Below are positions 1-6,830 of a stretch of DNA of 8,322 bases, piece after piece; position 1 is the first letter of the stretch, and every line of letters begins with the position of its first letter. Source of the stretch: an uncultured Sutterella sp. (GTDB lineage: Bacteria > Pseudomonadota > Gammaproteobacteria > Burkholderiales > Burkholderiaceae_F). Both the position numbers and the translations under genes were made by a program. A model generated the notes under the pieces. The model was not told the origin of the DNA. It saw only the letters and a program-made list of their open reading frames with translations, and searched no databases. The stretch is from assembly GCA_900553105.1 (NCBI GenBank), contig USCE01000048.1:1-8322 (forward strand), read 5' to 3'.

Positions 1-299
1 TCTTTAACTTGTGCGGTGGTAATACCGGCTAAAACCTCGAGTCCGGCATCGGGGTTGCCACCTAATGCACCGACAGAAGCTGCAATCGGCAGACCGATTT
101 TGCCCGTCCCAGGAACGAAGACTCCCATGGCATTTTTATAGAGATTGTCGCTGACAAATACATGAAGCTTTTCGGGTTTTTGGCCTAGAATACGCGCCGC
201 GTGGGCGCAGGCATAAGCAATGGAAGTGGGTTCTGTACAGCCTAAGGCGGGTTTAACCTCTTTTTTAATAATTGCAATGAGTCGCTGCCATTGTTGCAT
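1..299 (-). CDS. cyuA: L-cysteine desulfidase CyuA (YhaM/UPF0597 family), N-terminal part only
   Basis: Partial gene: 99 codons from the ATG at 299 run off the window start, and the family is usually about 430 residues. The visible part closely resembles E. coli YhaM/CyuA. It has EVKPALGCTEP at residues 14-24, followed by a VPGTG.IGLPIAASVGALGG stretch and a GLEVL motif. Family members are cytoplasmic Fe-S enzymes related to the L-serine dehydratase alpha chain, and they degrade L-cysteine to pyruvate, ammonia and sulfide. The conserved N-terminal cysteine (C21 here) is present, while the cluster cysteines would lie in the missing part. The start is supported by GGAGA at 305-309, at good spacing. 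An intrinsic terminator ends only 20 nt upstream of the ATG, so transcription must come from read-through or from a promoter overlapping that hairpin. Family assignment is firm; cysteine as the substrate is inferred from the family. Confidence 0.88.
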   Translation of the reverse strand, partial: MQQWQRLIAIIKKEVKPALGCTEPTSIAYACAHAARILGQKPEKLHVFVSDNLYKNAMGVFVPGTGKIGLPIAASVGALGGNPDAGLEVLAGITTAQVK

Positions 300-318
300 C
301 GTTGTCTCCGTTGGTCTT

Positions 319-353
319 AAAAAAAACGGGCACGCTTGGGAAAGCGTACCCGT
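319..353 (-). terminator. Rho-independent terminator after the dedA-family gene
   Basis: A 12-bp stem (326-337 with 342-353) carries one C:A mismatch and a GGGA tetraloop. On the minus strand it is followed at once by a run of eight T (A319-A326 on plus). It begins 7 nt after the dedA-family stop codon. Because it also ends 20 nt before the cyuA start codon, it could act as an attenuator for cyuA as well as an end point for dedA. Confidence 0.9.
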
Positions 354-359
354 GAAAAA

Positions 360-1025
360 TTAAGAAGAAACACAGTCCTTTTGCGCTTGTTTTCGATTTT
401 TAAGAAATTTGTTAATCGCCAAAATCGTTGTTGGAATTAATGCAAATCCGATACCAAGCAAAAGAATCGAAGTGAGGTGTTCTTTAATAATCGGGATATT
501 GCCGAAGAAGTGGCCTGCCCAAATTAAGCCGTATACCCAGGCAATGGCCCCTGTGATTGAGTAGAACTCAAAGCGAAGCATGGGCATGGAGGCCGCGCCG
601 GCAATTAGCGGGGCAAAGGTACGCACGATCGGCACAAAACGGGCCAGGAAAACCGTTTTGCCGCCGTGGGCCATGTAGAAATTGTGTGTACGGTTAAGCG
701 CCTCTTGGTCAATCCAGCTAATCGAGCCGTCGTAAATTTTATGACCGAGCCAGGAGCCGATATAGAAGTTTGATGTGTTGCCCAAAATAGCACCTAACGA
801 AACAATCGCGGTAAGCCACCAAGGATCAATGGCACCGGTGGCGGTGACTGCGCCAGCGACAAAAAGTAGTGAATCGCCCGGTAAAAACGCCATGACCACA
901 ATCCCTGTTTCCAGGAAAAAGATCATGAACATAACAACATAAATTAATATGCCGTACTCGTTGGCTATGGTTATCAAAAAACGGTCGGCATTGGTAAACA
1001 AATCAGCAAATAAAGACCAGTCCAT
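360..1025 (-). CDS. DedA/VTT-family inner-membrane protein
   Basis: Integral membrane protein of 221 residues, complete, the usual size for the family. Family members (DedA, YqjA, YghB in E. coli) are thought to be proton-dependent transporters or lipid scramblases/flippases needed for membrane homeostasis. Signature parts: FLETG with E39, AFLPGDSLLFVAG with D51, and FLARFVPIVRTFAPLIAGAASM at about 126-147 with R129 and R135. These acidic and arginine positions correspond to residues reported essential in E. coli YqjA (E39, D51, R130, R136). Hydrophobic segments lie near 26-46, 50-64, 70-90, 136-175 and 185-205, with a basic C-terminal tail. I chose the ATG at 1025 because it matches the start of E. 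coli homologues; an in-frame TTG at 1049 would add eight residues. Neither start has a strong ribosome binding site. The gene is divergent from mutL and followed by a terminator. Which DedA subgroup it belongs to is not resolved. Confidence 0.9.
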   Translation of the reverse strand: MDWSLFADLFTNADRFLITIANEYGILIYVVMFMIFFLETGIVVMAFLPGDSLLFVAGAVTATGAIDPWWLTAIVSLGAILGNTSNFYIGSWLGHKIYDGSISWIDQEALNRTHNFYMAHGGKTVFLARFVPIVRTFAPLIAGAASMPMLRFEFYSITGAIAWVYGLIWAGHFFGNIPIIKEHLTSILLLGIGFALIPTTILAINKFLKNRKQAQKDCVSS

Positions 1026-1214
1026 CTCGGCGTGCCCAATCAGACGCAATTAGTCCAAAGTTGAAACATGGTAAGTTTAGCGATTTCCTATGAATTTTGG
1101 CTTATGTTTTTTTCGGTAATTTGTTAGCAGAATATTTCTAAAATGCAATCAACGCTTTGGCGTCTCAATTGCTACAATGATCCGATCATGTTAGAACGAA
1201 ATCAAGGCGCGCCT

Positions 1215-3086
1215 GTGCGCGAAATCAAAGAGCTTTCCGATCAGCTCATCAGTCAGATTGCCGCCGGTGAAGTCATCGAGCGGCCGGCTTCCGTGTTAAA
1301 AGAGTTGGTGGAAAATGCCATCGATGCGGGGGCTACTCGCGTTGAAGTGCGGTTAGAGGCCGGCGGCATCAAGCGGCTTAGCGTAACCGATAACGGTCGA
1401 GGAATTCCCAAAAGGGAGTTGGCTTTAGCTCTTAAACGACACGCCACGAGCAAAATTCGTGACTTAAATGAACTCGAGCACGTATTGTCTCTCGGTTTCC
1501 GAGGTGAGGCCTTGGCCTCTATCGCCTCAGTCAGCTCTTTGACTCTGACTTCTCGCACGGCTGATGCCGATACCGCTTTCAGTATTCACGAGGGGGAAGT
1601 GGATGTGGCTGCGGGCGCTCTCGGTACTCGGGTCGAAGTAGAGGATCTATTTTTTAAGACGCCGGCTCGACGGAAGTTTTTAAAGTCAGAGACAACCGAA
1701 GCGGCTCACTGTAAGACGGCGCTTGAGCGCATCGCAATTGCTCATCCCAATATTGAATTTCGCCTCGTTCACAATGGCAAGCCCATTTTGATGCTACCCA
1801 TTGAAGAGGCCAGAAATCGCGTTAATCGAATCTTGCCCGAAGAGTTTGCGCGTGCTCAGCGCGACGTTTATGCAGAAACGCAAACGGCGCGTATTTTCGG
1901 TTGGGTCGGATTGCCCACGGCCGGTCGCACTCGCACGGATGCGCAATACTGCTACGTCAATGGTCGCTTTGTTCGCGATAAATTATTAGCCCACGCCATC
2001 AAAAGCGCCTATGCCGACGTGTTGCATAATCAATTGCAACCTATGTATTGCCTCTTTTTAGACATTGATCCGGTCAAAGTCGATGTCAATGTGCACCCGA
2101 CAAAAAGTGAGTTGCGATTCCGTGACTCTCAATGGGTGCACCAGTTCGTGCTTCATGCCGTCCAGGCAGCGTTGGCGCCTGCCATGACGTCCGTGACCGA
2201 GCATTTAGGATCTGGGGGCTCGCCCTCGGGTCTTGCAACGCAGACTACTGGTGGAGAACGTCAAGAGACTGTCTACAGCGCCCTAAGCAACAGCGCAAAA
2301 GAAAGTGCTACGCCGCAGTTTCCTTCGACAGGCTTTAGTCTGCATGAAACTCGCGCAAGCTATGAGCCCTCACAATTAAACCGCTATTTGGATTTTTATA
2401 AAACGGCAACAAATTCCGATAACGGGGCAAAGGATGGTGAAGCGTTGCCGGCTCAAAACTCGTCTCAAGTTCAAACCGAAGAGCAACCTGTGGTCTATCC
2501 CTTGGGACGCGCTTTAGGGCAAGTGGCAGGCGTATATATTCTGGCCGAAAACGATAAAGGGCTCGTTGTGGTGGATATGCATGCCGCGCATGAGCGCATC
2601 GTTTATGAAAAACTTAAGCGGCAGATGGACGAGCAAAAGCTCATGATTCAACAGCTTTTAATTCCGCTGGTTTTCCGTGTCAGTGATGAGGAGATGGCCT
2701 CGTTTGAGGACTACCGTGACACACTTAACGGTTTGGGCCTGGAATTGGAGGAGGCTTCGCCCACTCATCTTCGATTGCGTGCGGTGCCGGCTGTCTTGAG
2801 CGGAGATATTGAAAAAAGCGGTGAGAGAATCGTTGCAGAAGTTTTGGCTGAATTGAGGAAATTCGGTGAAAGCCAGCTTGTGGAAGAAAAGCGCAATGAG
2901 ATTTTGGCTACGATGGCCTGTCACTCAGCCGTCAGAGCTCACCGTATCTTAAGCATCGAAGAGATGAATGTGCTCTTGCGTCAGATGGAGAAAACCGAGC
3001 GTATTGACCAGTGCAATCACGGTCGTCCCACGTGGGTACAGTTGACGATGACCGAACTGGACCGTTTATTCATGCGAGGTCGTTGA
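1215..3086 (+). CDS. mutL: DNA mismatch repair protein MutL, endonuclease-type
   Basis: MutL couples MutS mismatch recognition to strand removal. With the GTG start the protein has 623 residues. The N-terminal GHKL ATPase motifs are intact: ELVENAIDAGAT (N34), DNGRGI (59-64), HATSKI (76-81), LGFRGEALASIASV (about 93-106), then GTRVEVEDLFFKTPARRKF. A low-complexity Ser/Thr/Gln-rich linker spans about 330-430. The C-terminal dimerisation domain begins near YPLGRALGQVAGVYIL and contains DMHAAHERIVYE (454-465). That fits the DMHA-x2-E-x4-E metal-binding nuclease motif known from Neisseria MutL and absent from E. coli MutL. ACHSAVRA and CNHGRPTW near the C-terminus are the accompanying metal-site motifs. 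Start choice: GTG 1215 has AAGG 7 nt upstream and places IAAGEV at residue 15, as in homologues. ATG 1188 (+9 residues) and ATG 1143 (+24) lack a visible ribosome binding site but remain possible. Its TGA overlaps the miaA ATG. Confidence 0.97.
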   Translation: MREIKELSDQLISQIAAGEVIERPASVLKELVENAIDAGATRVEVRLEAGGIKRLSVTDNGRGIPKRELALALKRHATSKIRDLNELEHVLSLGFRGEALASIASVSSLTLTSRTADADTAFSIHEGEVDVAAGALGTRVEVEDLFFKTPARRKFLKSETTEAAHCKTALERIAIAHPNIEFRLVHNGKPILMLPIEEARNRVNRILPEEFARAQRDVYAETQTARIFGWVGLPTAGRTRTDAQYCYVNGRFVRDKLLAHAIKSAYADVLHNQLQPMYCLFLDIDPVKVDVNVHPTKSELRFRDSQWVHQFVLHAVQAALAPAMTSVTEHLGSGGSPSGLATQTTGGERQETVYSALSNSAKESATPQFPSTGFSLHETRASYEPSQLNRYLDFYKTATNSDNGAKDGEALPAQNSSQVQTEEQPVVYPLGRALGQVAGVYILAENDKGLVVVDMHAAHERIVYEKLKRQMDEQKLMIQQLLIPLVFRVSDEEMASFEDYRDTLNGLGLELEEASPTHLRLRAVPAVLSGDIEKSGERIVAEVLAELRKFGESQLVEEKRNEILATMACHSAVRAHRILSIEEMNVLLRQMEKTERIDQCNHGRPTWVQLTMTELDRLFMRGR

Positions 3087-4009
3087 TGGCACGTGCGGTT
3101 TTGATTCTTGGTCCGACGGCAAGCGGCAAAACAGCTCTGGGTGTGCGCCTGGCTCACGCCTTTGATGCCGAAATTATTTCGATAGATTCCGCGCTTGTGT
3201 ATCGGGGAATGAATATTGGTACGGCCAAGCCTGATGCTCGTGAGCAAGATGGAATTGCTCATCACTTAATCGATGTGCGAGAGCCTTTTGAAAACTTTTC
3301 GGCGGCTGATTTTGTTGCAGAGTGTGAGCGAGCAATTGAGGACATTACCGCTCGTGGCAAAAAAGTTCTCATTGTGGGCGGAACGATGCTTTACGCGAAA
3401 GCGCTCAAAGAGGGACTCAACGCCATGCCGTCAACCGACGCCAAAATCCGTGAGTCTATCGAAGTGAAGGCGGTGCAGTGCGGTTGGCCTGCTATGCATG
3501 AGCTTTTGGCAACGGTGGATCCTTGTACAGCCGCAAGACTTAATCCCAACGACAGCCAACGCATCAGTCGCGCATTGGAAGTGTTTTATCAAACCGGGGT
3601 GCCTATTTCCGTTTATCAGCAACAAAAAAGGACAGGCACGACTCATGAATTTTTAACCTTAGGGTTGATGCCGGGCGATCGGGCTGCGCTACACGAACGC
3701 ATTCGTGAGCGTTTTATTAAGATGATCGAAGCTGGTTTTTTAGACGAAGTGAGCGCGCTGATGGCAAGAAGTGATTTTTCCCGAACTGCTCCCTCGATGC
3801 GTGCTGTGGGATACCGTCAGGCAATCGATTATTTGACCGGTGATATCGACTACGACCGTTTTGTAGAAGCCGGTGTTGCTGCAACGCGACAGCTTGCCAA
3901 GCGACAGATCACATGGATGCGGTCCATGCCCGAATTAATCGCCATGGATCCCTTCACTGAAGATGTGTTTGCCAAGGCAAGCGACGCGATGAAGGTGTTT
4001 TACGGTTGA
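3086..4009 (+). CDS. miaA: tRNA dimethylallyltransferase MiaA
   Basis: Transfers a dimethylallyl group from DMAPP to N6 of adenosine 37 in tRNAs reading UNN codons. Complete at 307 residues, the normal length. Visible motifs: P-loop GPTASGKT (9-16), IDSALVYRGMNIGTAKP (substrate-binding DSxxVY), HHLIDV, VGGTMLYAKAL, NDSQRISRALEV, RAVGYRQAIDYL, and the tRNA-contacting ATRQLAKRQITWMR near the C-terminus. The ATG shares its A with the last base of the mutL stop (TGATG), which points to translational coupling. GAGG at 3076-3079 provides the ribosome binding site. A longer reading from 3011 would only extend into mutL coding sequence and is unlikely. The 3' end overlaps the convergent small gene by 10 bp and no terminator is visible between them. 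mutL-miaA adjacency is common in Proteobacteria. Confidence 0.97.
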   Translation: MARAVLILGPTASGKTALGVRLAHAFDAEIISIDSALVYRGMNIGTAKPDAREQDGIAHHLIDVREPFENFSAADFVAECERAIEDITARGKKVLIVGGTMLYAKALKEGLNAMPSTDAKIRESIEVKAVQCGWPAMHELLATVDPCTAARLNPNDSQRISRALEVFYQTGVPISVYQQQKRTGTTHEFLTLGLMPGDRAALHERIRERFIKMIEAGFLDEVSALMARSDFSRTAPSMRAVGYRQAIDYLTGDIDYDRFVEAGVAATRQLAKRQITWMRSMPELIAMDPFTEDVFAKASDAMKVFYG

Positions 4010-4398
4010 TTGTTTTTGCAACCAGCGATGTAGTTGCGCCAGCCGCCGTAAGCAGTAATGTCTTTTTCGCCTTCTACGACCCAAGGCTCACCCAAGACAC
4101 CAAGTACTTCCGAGCCGTCGTTTAGCTGCACTTTCCCGATGCAAAGTCCGGCAGGCTCCTTGGCTAAAATATCGGCCAACCCTTGAGCCGAGACGGCCCA
4201 AATTTCAACATCAATCTCGGCTGCCGGCTCTTTGGTACGAATCATTGCCGGGTGATCGTCTTGAACACTCCAGCAACGGTAGTGTGCATCGGTTTTTGCC
4301 TCGCGCACAAAGTCTGCACCGGCAGCCAGCATGTTGCCGTTTAATTTAAGGCCTCGCATAAGCGTGCCGTTCACAGCCAATAAAATCTTTTTCAACAT
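4000..4398 (-). CDS. Small protein resembling the allophanate hydrolase (AtzF) C-terminal domain
   Basis: A stand-alone protein of 132 residues. It matches, from memory, the C-terminal domain of allophanate hydrolases (AtzF/DUR1,2), which has a gamma-glutamylcyclotransferase-like fold. Points of similarity are LAVNGTLMRGLKLN at 7-20 (the domain's VxGxHLxGxPLN segment), FVREAKTDAHYRCWSV at 30-45, AAEIDVEIWAV at 59-69, GLCIGKVQLNDGSEVLGVLGEP at 84-105, and ITAYGGWRNYI at 114-124. The amidase domain that normally precedes it is absent, so this is not a complete allophanate hydrolase and its activity is unknown. The ATG at 4398 is preceded by AGGGA at good spacing; further upstream codons would run through the intergenic hairpin. 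It lies 61 bp behind the amidohydrolase gene on the same strand, probably in one operon. Its stop overlaps the end of miaA. Confidence 0.75.
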   Translation of the reverse strand: MLKKILLAVNGTLMRGLKLNGNMLAAGADFVREAKTDAHYRCWSVQDDHPAMIRTKEPAAEIDVEIWAVSAQGLADILAKEPAGLCIGKVQLNDGSEVLGVLGEPWVVEGEKDITAYGGWRNYIAGCKNNQP

Positions 4399-4416
4399 TG
4401 TCTTCCCTAATGTTAA

Positions 4417-4450
4417 TTGCGGAAAGTTCTGGAGGCAGAACTTCCCGCAA
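4417..4450 (-). other. Intercistronic hairpin between the amidohydrolase and the AtzF-C-like gene
   Basis: Inverted repeat with 15-nt arms (4417-4431 and 4436-4450), one A:C mismatch and a GAGG/CCTC loop. It lies 9 nt past the amidohydrolase stop codon and about 9 nt before the ribosome binding site of the downstream gene. Read on the minus strand it is preceded by six T but followed by AATTAACATT, so it lacks the trailing T-run of a terminator. On the plus strand it is followed by a run of A, which is also not terminator-like. An mRNA stability or processing element between two cotranscribed genes is the simplest reading. Confidence 0.7.
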
Positions 4451-4459
4451 AAAAGTGAA

Positions 4460-5740
4460 TTAGTGACCATTGACCTTTTGCAAGGCGCCAACAAACACTG
4501 CAAAGCCCATCGGCATACTGATTTCGTCTTGGATTTCGAAATCAGCGCGATGATGACCATTGTGATTGCATCCGTAGTAGAAGAATACTGCTTTGCCGCC
4601 GTGAGATTGAACCCTTTGGATCAGTAACGAGCAGTCCTCGCTTGATGTGATCGTGTCGTAATCAAAGACGCGTTTCATGCCCGGTACTGCATTGGCTACT
4701 TCGCGGATCATTTCGCACATATCCGGATCGGAAACGACATTGGTAGCTCGTCCCATAATCTTGATGTCACAGTCCACTTCGTAGCATTCAGCGTTGCCCT
4801 TGATCATCCGCAAGGCGCGTTCCTGCATGTATCTGTTAATACTGTCATTAGCACCGCGAACTTCCAACTCCATGCTGGCATGTACCGGTACGACATTTCG
4901 TCCCTCTCCGGCGTGCAACGTGCCGATGTTGACGGCAGTGTTGCCCTGACCGTGACGTGCAATACCCATAATCTGCATTGAAGCAGAGCACGCCGCCATC
5001 AAAGCGTTGCGACCTTGTTCACCGGCAGCACCGGCATGAGCGGGTTTACCTTTGTAGGCAACATTGATTTTGGTCGTTGAGAGGAATCCTTTTGTGATAA
5101 TTCCCAATTCGTTTAACTTGGGATCCATTCCAATGTGCCCGCCGATGAAATAATCTACGTCATCAAGGTGACCGGATTCGGCGATGCCGCTGGCACCTTT
5201 AGTGCCTTCTTCTGCCGGTTGAAATATCAATTTAATTGTGCCGCAAAGACTGTCGGCATGATCTTTAATCCAATGAGCCAGCGCTAATCCCATAGCTGTG
5301 TGAGCATCATGGCCGCAGGCGTGCATTAAACCGGGAAACTGCGAATCGAACCCACCGACAAACGCTTCGTTGCTCTCATCATGAGGCTCATCGACGGCCA
5401 CACAGTCCATATCAAAACGAAATGCTGTAACAGGTCCTTTGCGGCCGGTATCCCAGACTGCCAAGCAGCCGGTATAGCCCTGCATTTCTTCCAGAAGCGA
5501 AGCATCCATGCCCATAGACAAGGCTCGTTTTTGAGCTTCTTCAATGACTTCCTGAACTCGACCGTAAGCATGTTCTTCATTAAAAAGGGCTTTACCGATG
5601 ATGGTTTTAAAGCCTAATTCACGAACTTTCTTGATGACTACTTCAGATGTTAGAAATTCTGTCCAAGCAATCTCAGGAATTCGGTGCAAGTAGCGTCGAG
5701 TTTTAATCATTTCGGGAACATAAGAATTTAGGTCAGCCAT
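4460..5740 (-). CDS. M20-family metallo-amidohydrolase, AbgA-like
   Basis: Complete protein of 426 residues, resembling AbgA, the A subunit of E. coli p-aminobenzoyl-glutamate hydrolase. It shares an extra helical insert near 50-88 between the N-terminal segment and GYTGCLAVWDTGRKGPVTAFRFDMD (88-112). Metal-site residues of the M20D group are visible: C142 and H144 in MHACGHDAHTAMGLALAHW, E177/E178 in QPAEEGTKGA, H202 in GGHIGMDP, and the late histidines in HNGHHRADFEI (393-403). The lid/dimerisation segment includes GKPAHAGAAGEQGRNAL and NIGTLHAGEGRNVVP. It should hydrolyse an amide bond of an N-acyl amino acid or related conjugate; the substrate is not determinable, and no adjacent abgB or transporter gene is seen. 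There is no signal peptide, so it is cytoplasmic. ATG 5740 has a near-consensus AGGAGT (5746-5751) five nt upstream. It is followed by the hairpin and the AtzF-C-like gene. Confidence 0.9.
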   Translation of the reverse strand: MADLNSYVPEMIKTRRYLHRIPEIAWTEFLTSEVVIKKVRELGFKTIIGKALFNEEHAYGRVQEVIEEAQKRALSMGMDASLLEEMQGYTGCLAVWDTGRKGPVTAFRFDMDCVAVDEPHDESNEAFVGGFDSQFPGLMHACGHDAHTAMGLALAHWIKDHADSLCGTIKLIFQPAEEGTKGASGIAESGHLDDVDYFIGGHIGMDPKLNELGIITKGFLSTTKINVAYKGKPAHAGAAGEQGRNALMAACSASMQIMGIARHGQGNTAVNIGTLHAGEGRNVVPVHASMELEVRGANDSINRYMQERALRMIKGNAECYEVDCDIKIMGRATNVVSDPDMCEMIREVANAVPGMKRVFDYDTITSSEDCSLLIQRVQSHGGKAVFFYYGCNHNGHHRADFEIQDEISMPMGFAVFVGALQKVNGH

Positions 5741-5974
5741 TTCAGACTCCTTTGGTAAGACGCAGAGAGCGGGACCTACTCAGAATGAGAAAAGGAATCA
5801 GACGCTCTCAGGGCAGACAGTAAATACTGCAATTCTGTTTATCAATTGTATTGAAGTCGGGGTTAAGTAAAAAGTTGAGAATTGTTCGTATTGACATCAC
5901 ATCCCTGAGAGGGTTTTCGCGTTGGCATCAACCAAAATTGTCAATATAAAGTGAGCGGGCATCGATAGATCAGA
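5741..5974 (-). promoter_or_regulatory. AT-rich leader/upstream region of the amidohydrolase gene
   Basis: No gene was found in this 234-bp stretch. It should hold the promoter of the amidohydrolase operon and its 5' leader, but I could not fix a -35/-10 pair. A perfect TTGACA occurs on the minus strand (5939-5944) without a TATAAT-like box 16-18 nt on; TACAAT occurs further down on the minus strand (about 5845-5850) without a good -35. A 9-bp inverted repeat, CCCTGAGAG at 5903-5911 and CTCTCAGGG at 5805-5813, could pair in the leader RNA. The ribosome binding site AGGAGT sits at 5746-5751. Confidence 0.35.
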
Positions 5975-6009
5975 AAGGGCCCTTAACTTGCTAAAAGTTA
6001 AGAGCCCTT
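5975..6009 (-). terminator. Hairpin terminator downstream of the BPSS1780-like gene
   Basis: Stem of 15 nt arms (5975-5989 and 5995-6009) with one C:A mismatch and a five-base loop, GC-rich at its base. It lies 37 nt after the stop codon of the membrane protein gene. On the minus strand the stem runs into only a short T-rich tail (TTTCT), while the plus-strand side has none, so it serves the minus-strand gene but is weaker than a canonical terminator. Confidence 0.6.
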
Positions 6010-6030
6010 CTTGCAAAAATTATCGTTTTA

Positions 6031-6038
6031 GGGGGGGG
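6031..6038. repeat. G8 homopolymer run
   Basis: Eight consecutive G on the plus strand (eight C on the coding strand of the neighbour), 8 bp past the stop codon of the membrane protein gene. It is noncoding, so length change would not alter a protein. A second run of seven lies in the DUF2782-like gene at 7192-7198. Confidence 0.9.
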
Positions 6039-6046
6039 CGAAACTG

Positions 6047-6820
6047 TTAGTTTTCAGCGTTAACATCACCGAAAATATCCACCCACATCGGTAGCATGGT
6101 TGCATAGGCCCAAGCGGTCAAGCCAAAGGCAACCGGCGTCATGATAAAGAGCATGTAGTCGCTAATACCTAGAATTTGGCAGACAAGCGATACCGTGATG
6201 GCACAGCCAGCAATGCTCGTTGTCAACAACACGAGGAGGACAATGATGGAAAGCCAATTTCTTAAGCATCCGAAGAACGAATAAAAAATGGCTTTGCCCG
6301 CCGGCATGTTCTTCCAAGTCACAAGGGGCGGAGCAAACCAAGTGGCCATTTGACCGGCTACATACACCAAGAATGCACACCCGATGGCAACCCACGGGAA
6401 ATTGGGCCAAACAGTATCCCATACCAAGCGGTCATTGACAATTTCCCATTTGCTGATCGCATCAGCAGCCAAGACTGCGTAGACAAAATCAGCGGCAAGA
6501 ATAAAGCCCGCATAGACGAGTCCCACTCGGATAAGGCGGGCGCGTACGTCGGCGTTCTTAAACAGGTTGCCGAGAATGGCGTAGGAGGGCTGTTCTCCTA
6601 AAAAGATTTGTCGAGTGCCATTGATGACAAGCATTGTGCCGAAAGGCATAAACAGCGAAGCCAGTACCAGGCCTACAATGGGCAATGTCCCCAAAGCGGT
6701 CATCGAGAAGACGTAGAAGATACTGATGCTGACCATCCCGAAGGGTGATTTCTTCAAAGCAAGAGCAGCCCGGCGAAGCCAAGTCACCGGGCTGGAGAAT
6801 GTGGCGATATGAGCTTGCAT
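6047..6820 (-). CDS. BPSS1780-like six-helix membrane protein
   Basis: Complete 257-residue integral membrane protein of unknown function. Hydrophobic segments at about 27-45, 47-67, 97-117, 142-162, 188-214 and 220-245 suggest six transmembrane helices. The N-terminus is basic (WLRRAALALKK) and likely cytoplasmic. The segment GQMATWFAPPLVTWKNMPAGKAIFYSFFGCLRNWL at about 156-190, with WFAP.LV and LRNW, matches what I recall of the BPSS1780 family of Burkholderiales. It starts 10 nt after the stop of the DUF2782-like gene, with only a weak Shine-Dalgarno (GGAT within the upstream gene's end), so translational coupling is likely. A hairpin terminator follows it. No catalytic motif is visible. 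Confidence 0.8.
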   Translation of the reverse strand: MQAHIATFSSPVTWLRRAALALKKSPFGMVSISIFYVFSMTALGTLPIVGLVLASLFMPFGTMLVINGTRQIFLGEQPSYAILGNLFKNADVRARLIRVGLVYAGFILAADFVYAVLAADAISKWEIVNDRLVWDTVWPNFPWVAIGCAFLVYVAGQMATWFAPPLVTWKNMPAGKAIFYSFFGCLRNWLSIIVLLVLLTTSIAGCAITVSLVCQILGISDYMLFIMTPVAFGLTAWAYATMLPMWVDIFGDVNAEN

Positions 6821-6830
6821 ACGTCAGCGA

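Noticed and set aside
4460..4627. Plus-strand open frame over 4331-4627 as a small gene
   Set aside because: It is antisense to the start of the AtzF-C-like gene, the hairpin and the end of the amidohydrolase, and its peptide shows no recognisable features.
5891..5944. Perfect TTGACA boxes on both strands (plus 5891-5896, minus 5939-5944) as promoters
   Set aside because: Neither has a TATAAT-like hexamer at 16-18 nt spacing, so I could not define a promoter.
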